Below, piece by piece: positions 36,056-43,577 of a DNA stretch of 64,000 nt. The first letter of the stretch is position 1. Each line of letters begins with the position of its first letter. The position numbers and the translations under genes were made by a program. The notes under the pieces were generated by a model. It worked only from the letters and a program-made list of their open reading frames with translations, was not told the DNA's origin and did not search any database. The DNA is taken from NCBI GenBank assembly GCA_016786765.1, contig JAEUUZ010000003.1:372001-436000 (forward strand). The letters run 5' to 3'. This DNA is from Chitinophagales bacterium (GTDB lineage: Bacteria > Bacteroidota > Bacteroidia > Chitinophagales > LD1).

Positions 36056-36898
36056 ATGAAAAACAGAAACGTATTAATAACAGGCGGAAATGCCGGTATT
36101 GGTTTGGCTACGGCTATTGCCTTGGCAAAAAAGGGAGCGAATGTGTACATCGTATCCCGAAATCAGGAAAAGGCAGAAGCAGCCGTGAAACAGATTAATA
36201 CTGAAGCGGGAAATAATACTGCCGGATATTTTATAGCGAATCTATCCTCACAGTCGTCTATTCGCCAATTGGCAGAGGCTGTTAAAGCTAAATTGCCTGT
36301 TTTGGATGTGCTGATTAACAATGCCGGTGGTGTTTTCCCAACATTTATGAAATCGGAAGATGGTTTGGAAATGACCATTGCTACCAACCACTTTGCTTAC
36401 TTTTTACTGACGAATTTGCTGTTGGATTCCATCAAAAAATCAGATTATGCGCGTATCGTGAATGTGTCGTCAAACTCGCATTATAAAGGGAAAATAGATT
36501 TCGATTCGTTTACGGCTGAGAAGGGTTACTTTATTATGAAAGCCTATGAGCAAAGCAAGTTGGCAAATGTGCTGTTCACACAAGAACTGGCGGAGCGCCT
36601 GCAAGACTCACATGTTACCGTGAATGCATTACATCCCGGTTTTGTGAAAACGGATATTGGCACCAAAGGCACACAGTGGTATGCGAGTTGGATTTGGACG
36701 ATGATGGCGCGTATTGGGGCTATTTCGGTAGAAGAAGGCGCCAAAACCTCCATTTATTTGGCTTCTTCCAATGAAGTGAAAACAGTTAGCGGAAAATATT
36801 TTGATAAATGCAAGACTCGAGAACCGAATCCTTTGGCGACAGATAAAGCGTTACAAAAGAAATTATGGGCCGAGAGTGAGCGGTGGTGCAGAATATAA
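36056..36898 (+). CDS. Short-chain dehydrogenase/reductase
   Basis: A 280-residue NAD(P)-dependent oxidoreductase of the classical SDR fold, closest by pattern to retinol-dehydrogenase-like members. The cofactor motif is TGGNAGIG (residues 9-16), followed by NNAGG near 90, the catalytic Ser in NVSSNSHY and the YEQSK catalytic Tyr/Lys pair near residue 161. NALHPGFVKTDIG closes the active-site loop. An Arg after the second beta strand (VSRNQEKAE) suggests NADPH. The substrate cannot be told. It has no signal peptide and stands alone, divergent from uvrA, with a terminator at its end. Confidence 0.88.
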   Translation: MKNRNVLITGGNAGIGLATAIALAKKGANVYIVSRNQEKAEAAVKQINTEAGNNTAGYFIANLSSQSSIRQLAEAVKAKLPVLDVLINNAGGVFPTFMKSEDGLEMTIATNHFAYFLLTNLLLDSIKKSDYARIVNVSSNSHYKGKIDFDSFTAEKGYFIMKAYEQSKLANVLFTQELAERLQDSHVTVNALHPGFVKTDIGTKGTQWYASWIWTMMARIGAISVEEGAKTSIYLASSNEVKTVSGKYFDKCKTREPNPLATDKALQKKLWAESERWCRI

Positions 36899-36902
36899 AA
36901 CA

Positions 36903-36934
36903 AAACAGGCCAACTCTTTCGAATTGGCCTGTTT
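36903..36934. terminator. Bidirectional terminator between SDR gene and rplI
   Basis: AAACAGGCCAA (36903-36913) pairs perfectly with TTGGCCTGTTT (36924-36934). Short A/T runs flank both sides and the two genes converge on it. Confidence 0.8.
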
Positions 36935-36953
36935 GCTATTTGTATTTTAGAGA

Positions 36954-37403
36954 TTATCCTGCAACTACTTCAAAAGCTACAGTTACTTTGTGTTCTTTAC
37001 CAAGACCAACTTCTGCAGTATAGTCTCCTAAGTTTTTCACTTCACCTTCAACGATAGTGATTTTTTTACGATCTACTTCGATGTTAGCTGTTTTGCGAAT
37101 CGCGTCAGCAACATGGTATCCGGTAACACTTCCGAAGATTTTTCCGCTTGTTCCGGCTTTCGCTTCGATAGTTAATTTCACGCCTTCCAATCTTGCTTTC
37201 ACATCACCGATTTGAGCAACTAATTTCGCTTCTTTTTTCTCGGCAACTTTCATTCTTTCTGCCAATAAACGTTGGTTAGTGCTGTTGTTCGCAACTGCAT
37301 AACCTTCTGGCAAAAGGTAATTCAAGGCATATCCCGGCTTCACATTTACTGTTTCGTCAGCATAACCCAATTTCTCTACGTCTTTTATTAAGATAACTTC
37401 CAT
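36954..37403 (-). CDS. rplI: 50S ribosomal protein L9
   Basis: A 149-residue large-subunit protein. It starts MEVILIKDVEKLGYADETVNVKPGYALNYLLPEG, the conserved N-terminal domain that binds 23S rRNA, followed by the long connecting helix (LLAERMKVAEKKEAKLVAQI) and the C-terminal domain (SGKIFGSVTGYHVADAI, GLGKEHKVTVAFEV). Third gene of the rpsF-rpsR-rplI operon, 16 bases after rpsR. Confidence 0.98.
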   Translation of the reverse strand: MEVILIKDVEKLGYADETVNVKPGYALNYLLPEGYAVANNSTNQRLLAERMKVAEKKEAKLVAQIGDVKARLEGVKLTIEAKAGTSGKIFGSVTGYHVADAIRKTANIEVDRKKITIVEGEVKNLGDYTAEVGLGKEHKVTVAFEVVAG

Positions 37404-37419
37404 GATTTCTTCGTTTTAA

Positions 37420-37689
37420 TTATTTCAACAAATCGGTTACGAATGGCATCAATGACAAGTGTCTAGCACGTTTAACGGCTTGTGCAATTTTTCGTTGATA
37501 CTTTAATGAGTTTCCTGTTAATCTTCTTGGAAGAATTTTTCCTTGCTCGTTTACGAACGTCAACAAGAAATCAGGATCTTTGTAGTCGATATAACGAATG
37601 TTGTTCTTTTTAAATCGACAGTATTTTTTCTTAGTGCTACCAAGCTTTGTGGCAGTTAAGTATTTGATTTGATCAGATGCTTTGCTCAT
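37420..37689 (-). CDS. rpsR: 30S ribosomal protein S18
   Basis: An 89-residue small-subunit protein with the family core [17 protein letters not shown], then [18 protein letters not shown] and [19 protein letters not shown]. It partners with S6 on the 30S platform. The gene starts at the rpsF stop (37689 is shared), which implies translational coupling, and no single-strand-binding protein gene lies between them, unlike in Bacillus. Confidence 0.98.
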   Translation of the reverse strand: MSKASDQIKYLTATKLGSTKKKYCRFKKNNIRYIDYKDPDFLLTFVNEQGKILPRRLTGNSLKYQRKIAQAVKRARHLSLMPFVTDLLK

Positions 37690-38063
37690 TAGTCATTCGA
37701 TTTTTTAGGTGAACTAACTTTTCTTCCTTTAGAGCCTTTCGATTCTTTACGCGACTCGTTGTATGCAATTGCATATTTATCGAGTTTTACCGTTAAGTAA
37801 CGGAAAACGTTCTCGTCTCGTCTGTAAGCAATTTCCAAAGTGGCAATAGCTTTTGCAGGAGCTTTGAACTCGATGTGGTGATAAATACCCGTTGTTTTCT
37901 TATTAATAGGATAAACAAGGTTTTTTAATCCCCAGTGGTCCTGGCGGATTACTTCTGCTCCCTGGGCTTTCAGCAAGTCAACGTAAGCGTTGACCGTCTG
38001 TTTAGTGTCATCGTCTGATAACACAGGAGTCAGGATGAATGTAGTTTCGTACTGATTCAGCAT
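37689..38063 (-). CDS. rpsF: 30S ribosomal protein S6
   Basis: A 124-residue protein with the S6 ferredoxin-like fold: [39 protein letters not shown] and [19 protein letters not shown]. The C-terminal tail ([20 protein letters not shown]) is basic, longer than in E. coli, and probably disordered. First gene of the rpsF-rpsR-rplI operon, with a promoter at 38099-38128. Confidence 0.98.
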   Translation of the reverse strand: MLNQYETTFILTPVLSDDDTKQTVNAYVDLLKAQGAEVIRQDHWGLKNLVYPINKKTTGIYHHIEFKAPAKAIATLEIAYRRDENVFRYLTVKLDKYAIAYNESRKESKGSKGRKVSSPKKSND

Positions 38064-38098
38064 GTCTGTCTGCTTTTATTTGGTTAAAAAATGGAGTG

Positions 38099-38128
38099 CG
38101 AAGATAATAAGTTTTCCACATTTTCAAA
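38099..38128 (-). promoter_or_regulatory. Promoter of the rpsF-rpsR-rplI operon
   Basis: On the minus strand: TTTG (38128-38125), an 18-base spacer, TATCTTCG (38106-38099). The predicted start is about 30 bases before the rpsF ATG. Confidence 0.6.
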
Positions 38129-38182
38129 GTGGATGGCGAAAAAGCCTTGTTAGAAAGGCGATAATAGTGGTTTTTGGGCACA

Positions 38183-38218
38183 AAAAAACCTGTCGGTATA
38201 GAAACAGACAGGTTTTTT
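38183..38218 (-). terminator. Terminator after the HU gene
   Basis: AAAAAACCTGTC (38183-38194) pairs perfectly with GACAGGTTTTTT (38207-38218). It sits downstream of the HU gene and upstream of the rpsF promoter, insulating the two units. Confidence 0.88.
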
Positions 38219-38260
38219 CGACTCTAACAGTCAAAGAAGACTATTAAGGCTTGGTCTTTC

Positions 38261-38536
38261 TTACTTGTTTACAGTTTTAGAAAGATCAGCTCCAGCTTTA
38301 AATTTAGCTACTTTTTTAGCAGCGATTTTGATAGCTTTTCCAGTTTGTGGGTTACGTCCTGTTCTAGCAGCTCTTTTTGCTGTAGAGAAAGTTCCGAATC
38401 CTACTAGAGTTACTTTGTCACCTTTTTTAAGTGTTTTAGTGATAGCTGCCAATGTAGCATCTAAAGCTCTACCTGCATCAGCTTTTGTCAATTTAGAACC
38501 AGCTGCAATTGCATCGATTAATTCTCCTTTGTTCAT
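38261..38536 (-). CDS. hup: HU family DNA-binding protein
   Basis: A 91-residue nucleoid protein. It starts [29 protein letters not shown] (helical dimer body), continues [33 protein letters not shown], where the [10 protein letters not shown] arm inserts into the DNA minor groove, and ends [14 protein letters not shown]. The length is the HU standard. It bends DNA and helps replication initiation and repair. It has an exact -7 promoter and its own terminator, and it borders the intergenic region with DnaA-box-like sites. Confidence 0.97.
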   Translation of the reverse strand: MNKGELIDAIAAGSKLTKADAGRALDATLAAITKTLKKGDKVTLVGFGTFSTAKRAARTGRNPQTGKAIKIAAKKVAKFKAGADLSKTVNK

Positions 38537-38573
38537 TTTTTTTGAGTTTTTTTGTTTAATAATGATTAACGGC

Positions 38574-38605
38574 CAAAAATAGTAGCATTGATAGTTGTTT
38601 CCAAG
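38574..38605 (-). promoter_or_regulatory. Promoter of the HU gene
   Basis: On the minus strand: CTTG (38605-38602), a 20-base spacer, TATTTTTG (38581-38574), an exact -7 match. The leader before the ATG at 38536 is about 30 bases. Confidence 0.55.
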
Positions 38606-38991
38606 CGTTGCGTGCTCCGAAAGTGTTGATAAATGTGGGTTTCGTTATAAATAACTCAAAAATAACGACTTAATATACTGTAAATCATTTGTTTATATCA
38701 AAACAAAGATTGTTTATTTTGGATTGCCATGTGGATAATTATTGGAGTGTGATGTAATAATGATAATGGTTTCGGGTCAAATCGTGCTTGTTTACATGGA
38801 AATGCACTGCGTTTATTTGCGATTTTGGGCTGTAACAGTTTATGGATAAGCGCTGTATACTATATAAGGAGAGGAATTATATCTATATAATAGTATAAAT
38901 AGAATGCCGATTCTTCCTAAAGGGGAAAATTGAATTGAAAATCAACACAAGAATAAGAATTCCATTATCTTTCAAAACGAATCAATACAAC
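38582..38991. other. Intergenic region with DnaA-box-like sites, possible origin
   Basis: No gene is visible between the HU promoter and the small lipoprotein. TGTGGATAA at 38731-38739 is a perfect DnaA box (TTATCCACA on the minus strand). TGTTGATAA (38624-38632) and TATGGATAA (38841-38849) differ by one base each and point the same way, at spacings of 107 and 110 bases. Right after the third is an AT-rich tract (38855-38901). The arrangement resembles a small replication origin, but could be chance. Confidence 0.3.
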
Positions 38992-39189
38992 ATGAAAAAA
39001 TATTCCATCTGTTTTTTATTTGCACTTGCGGTAGCAGGGGTGCATTCATGCAATAGCAATAAAATCAGTTGTCCTACCTATGCGAATTCGCTGCCGGAAA
39101 AAAAGAAAAAAACAAAACCCGGAGCACAAAAGCCCGATATACCGCGCTATACAAAGCCGAAGAGCGATGTAATGCCGCGCAAAAAGTAA
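38992..39189 (+). CDS. Small lipoprotein, 65 residues
   Basis: A short protein with a lipoprotein signal: MKKYSICFLFALAVAGVHSC, with the acylated Cys at residue 20. The mature part starts NSNKISCPTYANSLPEKKKK and is then rich in Lys and Pro (KPDIPRYTKPKSDVMPRKK), probably disordered. The frame extends upstream to an ATG at 38935, but that would add 19 residues before a normal signal peptide, so 38992 is preferred. Unknown function; the Lys-rich tail could contact peptidoglycan or outer-membrane lipids, which is only a guess. Its stop is one base from that of recG on the other strand. Confidence 0.7.
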   Translation: MKKYSICFLFALAVAGVHSCNSNKISCPTYANSLPEKKKKTKPGAQKPDIPRYTKPKSDVMPRKK

Positions 39190-39190
39190 G

Positions 39191-41290
39191 TTAAGAGATT
39201 TTACTCCATGGATTTTTGAGCAGAATCGAATCAATATGTCTGCGCAAGGGTTGATTTTCGGGCTGTGTGAGATTCGGGTCTTTATCTATAATAGTAAATG
39301 CAATTTCGCGTGCTTGTTCCAGAATGTGAACGTCTTCAGTAATATTCGCTAATTTTAAGTTCACCGCACCGCTTTGTTGTGTGCCGTCTAAATCGCCCGG
39401 ACCACGCAGTTTCAAATCTTCTTCCGCAATCACGAAACCATCGTTAGTATTGCACATCACTTGAATACGTTTGCGCGAATCGTTGCCTATTTTCGAATGT
39501 GTCATTAAAATACAATACGATTGCTCCGCTCCACGGCCTACTCTACCGCGCAATTGATGCAGTTGCGATAGACCGAAGCGTTCTGCATTTTCAATAATCA
39601 TTACTGAAGCATTCGGAATATTTACCCCTACCTCAATAACAGTAGTGGCAATCAGAATTTGCGTTTCGTTTCGTGCGAAGCGTTGCATTTCGAAATCTTT
39701 ATCGGCAGGTTTCATCCGTCCGTGAACAATGCCAATTTGATATTGTGGACGAGGGAAAGCGCGCGAAATACTTTCATAGCCATCCTGTAAGTCTTTCAAA
39801 TCCAGCTTTTCAGACTCTTCGATAAGCGGATACACAATATAAATTTGTCGACCCGAGGCAATTTCATCACGCATAAATCCAAACACTCGCGAACGATCCG
39901 CATCGGTACGCATAACCGTTTTAATGGGTTTTCGTCCCGGAGGAAGTTCATCAATAATGGAGTTGTCTAAATCGCCATAGAGCGTCATTGCTAATGTACG
40001 TGGAATAGGTGTGGCTGACATTACCAGTACATGCGGTGGTGTTGCTCCTTTAGCCCATAACTTCGCCCGTTGTGCTACGCCAAAGCGATGTTGTTCATCT
40101 ACCACCACCATGCCTAGATTTTTGAATACCACATGGTCTTCAATCAATGCATGGGTGCCGATAATGATGTGAATATTACCTTCTGCTAAATTGTTCAGAA
40201 TGTATTTTCGTGTTTTCCCTTTCACACTTCCGGTGAGTAAAACTACTTCGATACCGAGTCCACGCACTAAGGGTTCAATGCTCTCGAAGTGTTGCTGTGC
40301 AAGAATTTCAGTAGGTGCCATCAAACAGGCTTGAAATCCATTGTCAATGCCCATCAACATGGTGAGTAGCGCTACAATTGTTTTTCCACTGCCTACATCA
40401 CCTTGCACCAAACGATTCATTTGTTTGCCTGAAAGTGTGTCTTTGCGAATCTCTTTCAACACTCTTTTTTGCGCTCCGGTAAGTTCAAAAGGCAATTTAT
40501 CTTTGTAAAATTTATCAAAAAAATGATCGATTTTTTCAAACACATACCCTCTAACCGTATTGCCCCTGTTGTGTTTCATCTTTAGCAAGCGCAATTGAAT
40601 CAGAAACAATTCTTCAAATTTGATGCGGTATTTAGCATCGTCTAATATATTTTCACTTTTTGGGAAATGAATGTTTTGATAAGCACTATAGCGCGAAATT
40701 AAATGCTGCGATTCGAGAATAGATTTTGGTAAATACTCCGGTATGTCGTTTTCTTTAATGCTATCAATCAGTTGCCGTGTAACCTTTTGAAGGGCTTTGC
40801 TATCCAGAAATTTTTTCTTTGCGCGCTCCGAAGTTGAGTATAAAGGTTGTAATCCTTTTTTTTCTTCAAGTTTTTGTTGTGTTACCAATTCAATTTCCGG
40901 GTGTGGAATAGAAAAACTGCTGTTGAACAAATTCGGTTTACCAAAAATAATGTATTCTACATTCGGTCTTAGATTTTTCAAAACCCATTCAGCCCCTTGA
41001 AACCAAACCAATTCAATACTTCCGGTGGCATCAGAAAAAGAAGCTTTTAGTCGTTTTGTTCTTCCGGCACCTTCCATTTTAAAGCTTTCCATCTCACCTT
41101 TCAACTGAATGAATTGTGTATTAGGATTAATATCGCGGATCTGAAAAATTTGCGAACGATCTACATAGCGATAAGGGAAATAATACAATAAGTCTCCAAA
41201 GGTATGAATCTCCAATTCCTTGCGCATCACTTCTGCACGTTGTGGGCCAACGCCTTTCAGGTATTCTATCGGAGAAGTGAGAAACGACAT
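39191..41290 (-). CDS. recG: ATP-dependent DNA helicase RecG
   Basis: A 699-residue superfamily 2 translocase that reverses stalled forks and processes branched DNA. The N-terminal wedge/OB region begins MSFLTSPIEYLKGVGPQRAEVM and contains FPYRYVDRS. Helicase motifs follow: VQGDVGSGKTIVALL (Walker A), VVDEQHRFGVAQRA (motif II), VMSATPIPRTLA (III), ATTVIEVGVNIPNA (V) and QLRGRVGRG (VI), then the C-terminal LKLRGPGDLDGTQQSG. Length is normal. It is the last gene of a minus-strand run with the aminotransferase and beta-propeller lipoprotein (gaps of 13 and 15 bases). Confidence 0.97.
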   Translation of the reverse strand: MSFLTSPIEYLKGVGPQRAEVMRKELEIHTFGDLLYYFPYRYVDRSQIFQIRDINPNTQFIQLKGEMESFKMEGAGRTKRLKASFSDATGSIELVWFQGAEWVLKNLRPNVEYIIFGKPNLFNSSFSIPHPEIELVTQQKLEEKKGLQPLYSTSERAKKKFLDSKALQKVTRQLIDSIKENDIPEYLPKSILESQHLISRYSAYQNIHFPKSENILDDAKYRIKFEELFLIQLRLLKMKHNRGNTVRGYVFEKIDHFFDKFYKDKLPFELTGAQKRVLKEIRKDTLSGKQMNRLVQGDVGSGKTIVALLTMLMGIDNGFQACLMAPTEILAQQHFESIEPLVRGLGIEVVLLTGSVKGKTRKYILNNLAEGNIHIIIGTHALIEDHVVFKNLGMVVVDEQHRFGVAQRAKLWAKGATPPHVLVMSATPIPRTLAMTLYGDLDNSIIDELPPGRKPIKTVMRTDADRSRVFGFMRDEIASGRQIYIVYPLIEESEKLDLKDLQDGYESISRAFPRPQYQIGIVHGRMKPADKDFEMQRFARNETQILIATTVIEVGVNIPNASVMIIENAERFGLSQLHQLRGRVGRGAEQSYCILMTHSKIGNDSRKRIQVMCNTNDGFVIAEEDLKLRGPGDLDGTQQSGAVNLKLANITEDVHILEQAREIAFTIIDKDPNLTQPENQPLRRHIDSILLKNPWSKIS

Positions 41291-41305
41291 AAATGCATCA
41301 ATTGA

Positions 41306-42280
41306 TTATTCTTTGAACAAAAAGACTTTCCCTCCTTCCGCAACAATAACGCCACTTGTAGCTGTTAGCAGTTGAACAGCACGCAGCGATTTATCGGTAA
41401 ATGTTTTCACGCGTTTCCAGCTTTCACCACCATCGGTTGTGCGCATCATGAGTCCGCTTTCGCCAACCGCATAACCATGTTGAGCATCAAAAAAGGAAAC
41501 ACCTAAGAAGTGATCTTGCGCTTCAAAAGGTTGATTGATGGATTTAACTTTCCGCCAAGAGAGACCTTTATCTGTGGTTAAAAGAATTTCTCCTTGATAC
41601 CCCACAGCCACACCTCTACTGTCGTTCATGAATTGTAGACCGGTGTAAAAATCGCCTTCTTTTTTTACAACATCAAAGTGGTCTCCTCCATCTCCGGAAT
41701 GTAATAATGTTCCATAGCCACCTACACATACATTTTGTGCATCGGCATAATCCACACAGCGGAACGAATGGATCTGCAATGATGATTCAGTCCAATGCAT
41801 TCCGCCATCGTGTGTTACTGCCCAAGAACCATCGCTGTAATTTGTTCCTGCTGCAAAAACGCCATTTTGTGTATCAAAAAACGACAAGCCGCGAATTGGG
41901 AGGTAATTCATGAATACTCTATTCAAAAATGTTTTCCCGGAATCGGATGTATAACCAACATGTGAATCAAATGCGCCAATAAATCCATTGACTACGGAAA
42001 AAAAATGTGAGGCGTAAATAGCTTTTGGACCCACAGAATCGGCCGATGACCAACTTTGCCCGCCATCATTGGTTTTGATGAGTATGCCTCGATCATATTT
42101 TGTTCCACCTGCTACAAAACCATGCAAGGCATCCACGAAGAAAACAGTATTCAAATCATCGCTCGTTGGTGTTTGAATTTCTTGTGTTTGTAGAGTGATT
42201 TTATCTTTGTTACATGCGCCTAAAATGCAGCTCAACAGCAACACCGCAATCAACAAACGATTTTTGTAGGCGATTTCCAT
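41306..42280 (-). CDS. Beta-propeller (BNR/Ycf48-like) lipoprotein
   Basis: A 324-residue lipoprotein: MEIAYKNRLLIAVLLLSCILGAC is a lipobox signal. The frame begins 11 codons earlier at 42313, but that would overlap the aminotransferase stop and precede a good signal, so 42280 is chosen. The mature protein has repeats built on TxDGGxSW (TNDGGQSWSSA, THDGGMHWTES, HSGDGGDHFDV, TTDKGLSWRKV, TTDGGESWKRV) and FxDxxxGxAxG (FVDALHGFVAGG, FFDAQHGYAVGE), as in BNR/Ycf48-type propellers. Ycf48 itself is a photosystem II assembly factor; here only the fold is shared. Role unknown, probably binding at the envelope. Confidence 0.85.
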   Translation of the reverse strand: MEIAYKNRLLIAVLLLSCILGACNKDKITLQTQEIQTPTSDDLNTVFFVDALHGFVAGGTKYDRGILIKTNDGGQSWSSADSVGPKAIYASHFFSVVNGFIGAFDSHVGYTSDSGKTFLNRVFMNYLPIRGLSFFDTQNGVFAAGTNYSDGSWAVTHDGGMHWTESSLQIHSFRCVDYADAQNVCVGGYGTLLHSGDGGDHFDVVKKEGDFYTGLQFMNDSRGVAVGYQGEILLTTDKGLSWRKVKSINQPFEAQDHFLGVSFFDAQHGYAVGESGLMMRTTDGGESWKRVKTFTDKSLRAVQLLTATSGVIVAEGGKVFLFKE

Positions 42281-42293
42281 GCTACTAATATAA

Positions 42294-43487
42294 TCAGTTT
42301 GTGATTTCTGCAATACTTTTCAAAAGTAATAGACACGCTACTTCAATTTGTGTAGATGAAATAGTGAGTGGCGGACAAATACGCAAAGAATGTGGAGCGA
42401 ATAAAAACCAATCGGTAACTAATCCGTTTTTCACGCATTGATGCACAATTTTTTGATTTAACTCAGCGGTTTCAAATTCCAATGCCATCATCAGCCCCTT
42501 TCTTCGAAACGATTTGATATGTTGGTTTTGGCTTAGTAATGATTCAAATAATTGTCCTTTCGATTCCACCGAAGCGATGAGATTTTCCTCGAACAATACA
42601 TTAAATGCCGCTAGCCCCGATGCACAGGATACAGGATGTCCGCCAAAAGTAGTGATATGGCCAAGCACAGGATTTTCAGTGAATGTTCGCATGTGTTCTT
42701 GCGAAGCAATGAACGCACCTAAAGGCATTCCGCCTCCAATCGCTTTGGCCAACATCAAAATATCCGGTTCGCAATCAAAATGCTGAAAGCCCCACAATTT
42801 GCCGGTTCTGCCAAATCCGGTTTGTGCTTCATCCATAATTAATAATGCTCCAGTTGCTGTACATCGCTCTCTCAATGATTCCATAAATTCTGATGAAGGA
42901 ACTGTGGCTCCGGATTCCGCTTGAATAGGATCGATAAGCACTGCGGCTGTTCTTTCACTAATGGCGCTGAGTTGCTCGCGGTTGTTATAGTCTAACATCA
43001 AAATATCGGGTAACAACGGACGAAAACTTTGTTTGAAATATTCATCTCCCATCACACTTAATGCGCCTTGTGTGGAGCCGTGATACGAATTTTTGAAATG
43101 CACAAATTGGGAACGACCGGTGACACGCTTGGCTAATTTCATGGCACCTTCAGTAGCTTCTGCACCCGAATTGGTGAAGTAAACGGTGTTCAGATGTTTG
43201 GGGAGATGATCAGTCAATGCCTTTGCATATACTACTTGTGGTGTTTGTACTACTTCGCCATACACCATTAAGTGCATGTATCTTTCAGTTTGTGCGCGCA
43301 CAGCTTCCAAAACTTTTGGATGCGAATGTCCGATGTTACTAACGGCAAACCCTGAAATCAAATCGATATAGGCTTTGTCTTGCGTGTCGTACAAATAAAT
43401 ACCTTCAGCGCGTACAAGTTCTAAAAGCATAGGTGCCGGACTTGTTTGGGCAATGTGCGATAAAAAGAGTTGTCGGTTTGAAAGCAT
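42294..43487 (-). CDS. Class III aminotransferase (acetylornithine/ornithine type)
   Basis: A 397-residue PLP enzyme of fold type I, subgroup III. Visible are YFTNSGAEATEGAMKLAKRVTG (phosphate-binding Ser/Gly/Ala), the DEAQTGFGRTGK motif with the PLP-contacting Asp, and the Schiff-base Lys in MLAKAIGGGMPLGAF near residue 247. An HxGHSHPKV-like segment (SNIGHSHPKVLEAV) lies near the start. Such enzymes move an omega-amino group, for example from ornithine or acetylornithine, to 2-oxoglutarate. The neighbours do not reveal the substrate. A promoter (ATTG, 18 bases, TACTTTTG) precedes it. Confidence 0.9.
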   Translation of the reverse strand: MLSNRQLFLSHIAQTSPAPMLLELVRAEGIYLYDTQDKAYIDLISGFAVSNIGHSHPKVLEAVRAQTERYMHLMVYGEVVQTPQVVYAKALTDHLPKHLNTVYFTNSGAEATEGAMKLAKRVTGRSQFVHFKNSYHGSTQGALSVMGDEYFKQSFRPLLPDILMLDYNNREQLSAISERTAAVLIDPIQAESGATVPSSEFMESLRERCTATGALLIMDEAQTGFGRTGKLWGFQHFDCEPDILMLAKAIGGGMPLGAFIASQEHMRTFTENPVLGHITTFGGHPVSCASGLAAFNVLFEENLIASVESKGQLFESLLSQNQHIKSFRRKGLMMALEFETAELNQKIVHQCVKNGLVTDWFLFAPHSLRICPPLTISSTQIEVACLLLLKSIAEITN

Positions 43488-43516
43488 AGCCGTGAAGGTA
43501 AATGATATTTTTATCG

Positions 43517-43546
43517 CAAAAGTATTTTTCCAAAATAATTCACAAT
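43517..43546 (-). promoter_or_regulatory. Promoter of the aminotransferase-lipoprotein-recG unit
   Basis: On the minus strand: ATTG (43546-43543), an 18-base spacer, TACTTTTG (43524-43517), an exact TAnnTTTG match. It faces the polA upstream region. Confidence 0.5.
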
Positions 43547-43577
43547 TACTAATTATTTTGCTCCAATAAATTCAACT

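Noticed and set aside
38062-38247. A 61-residue + strand frame between rpsF and HU
   Set aside because: It runs through the rpsF promoter and the HU terminator and has no domain or plausible start context.
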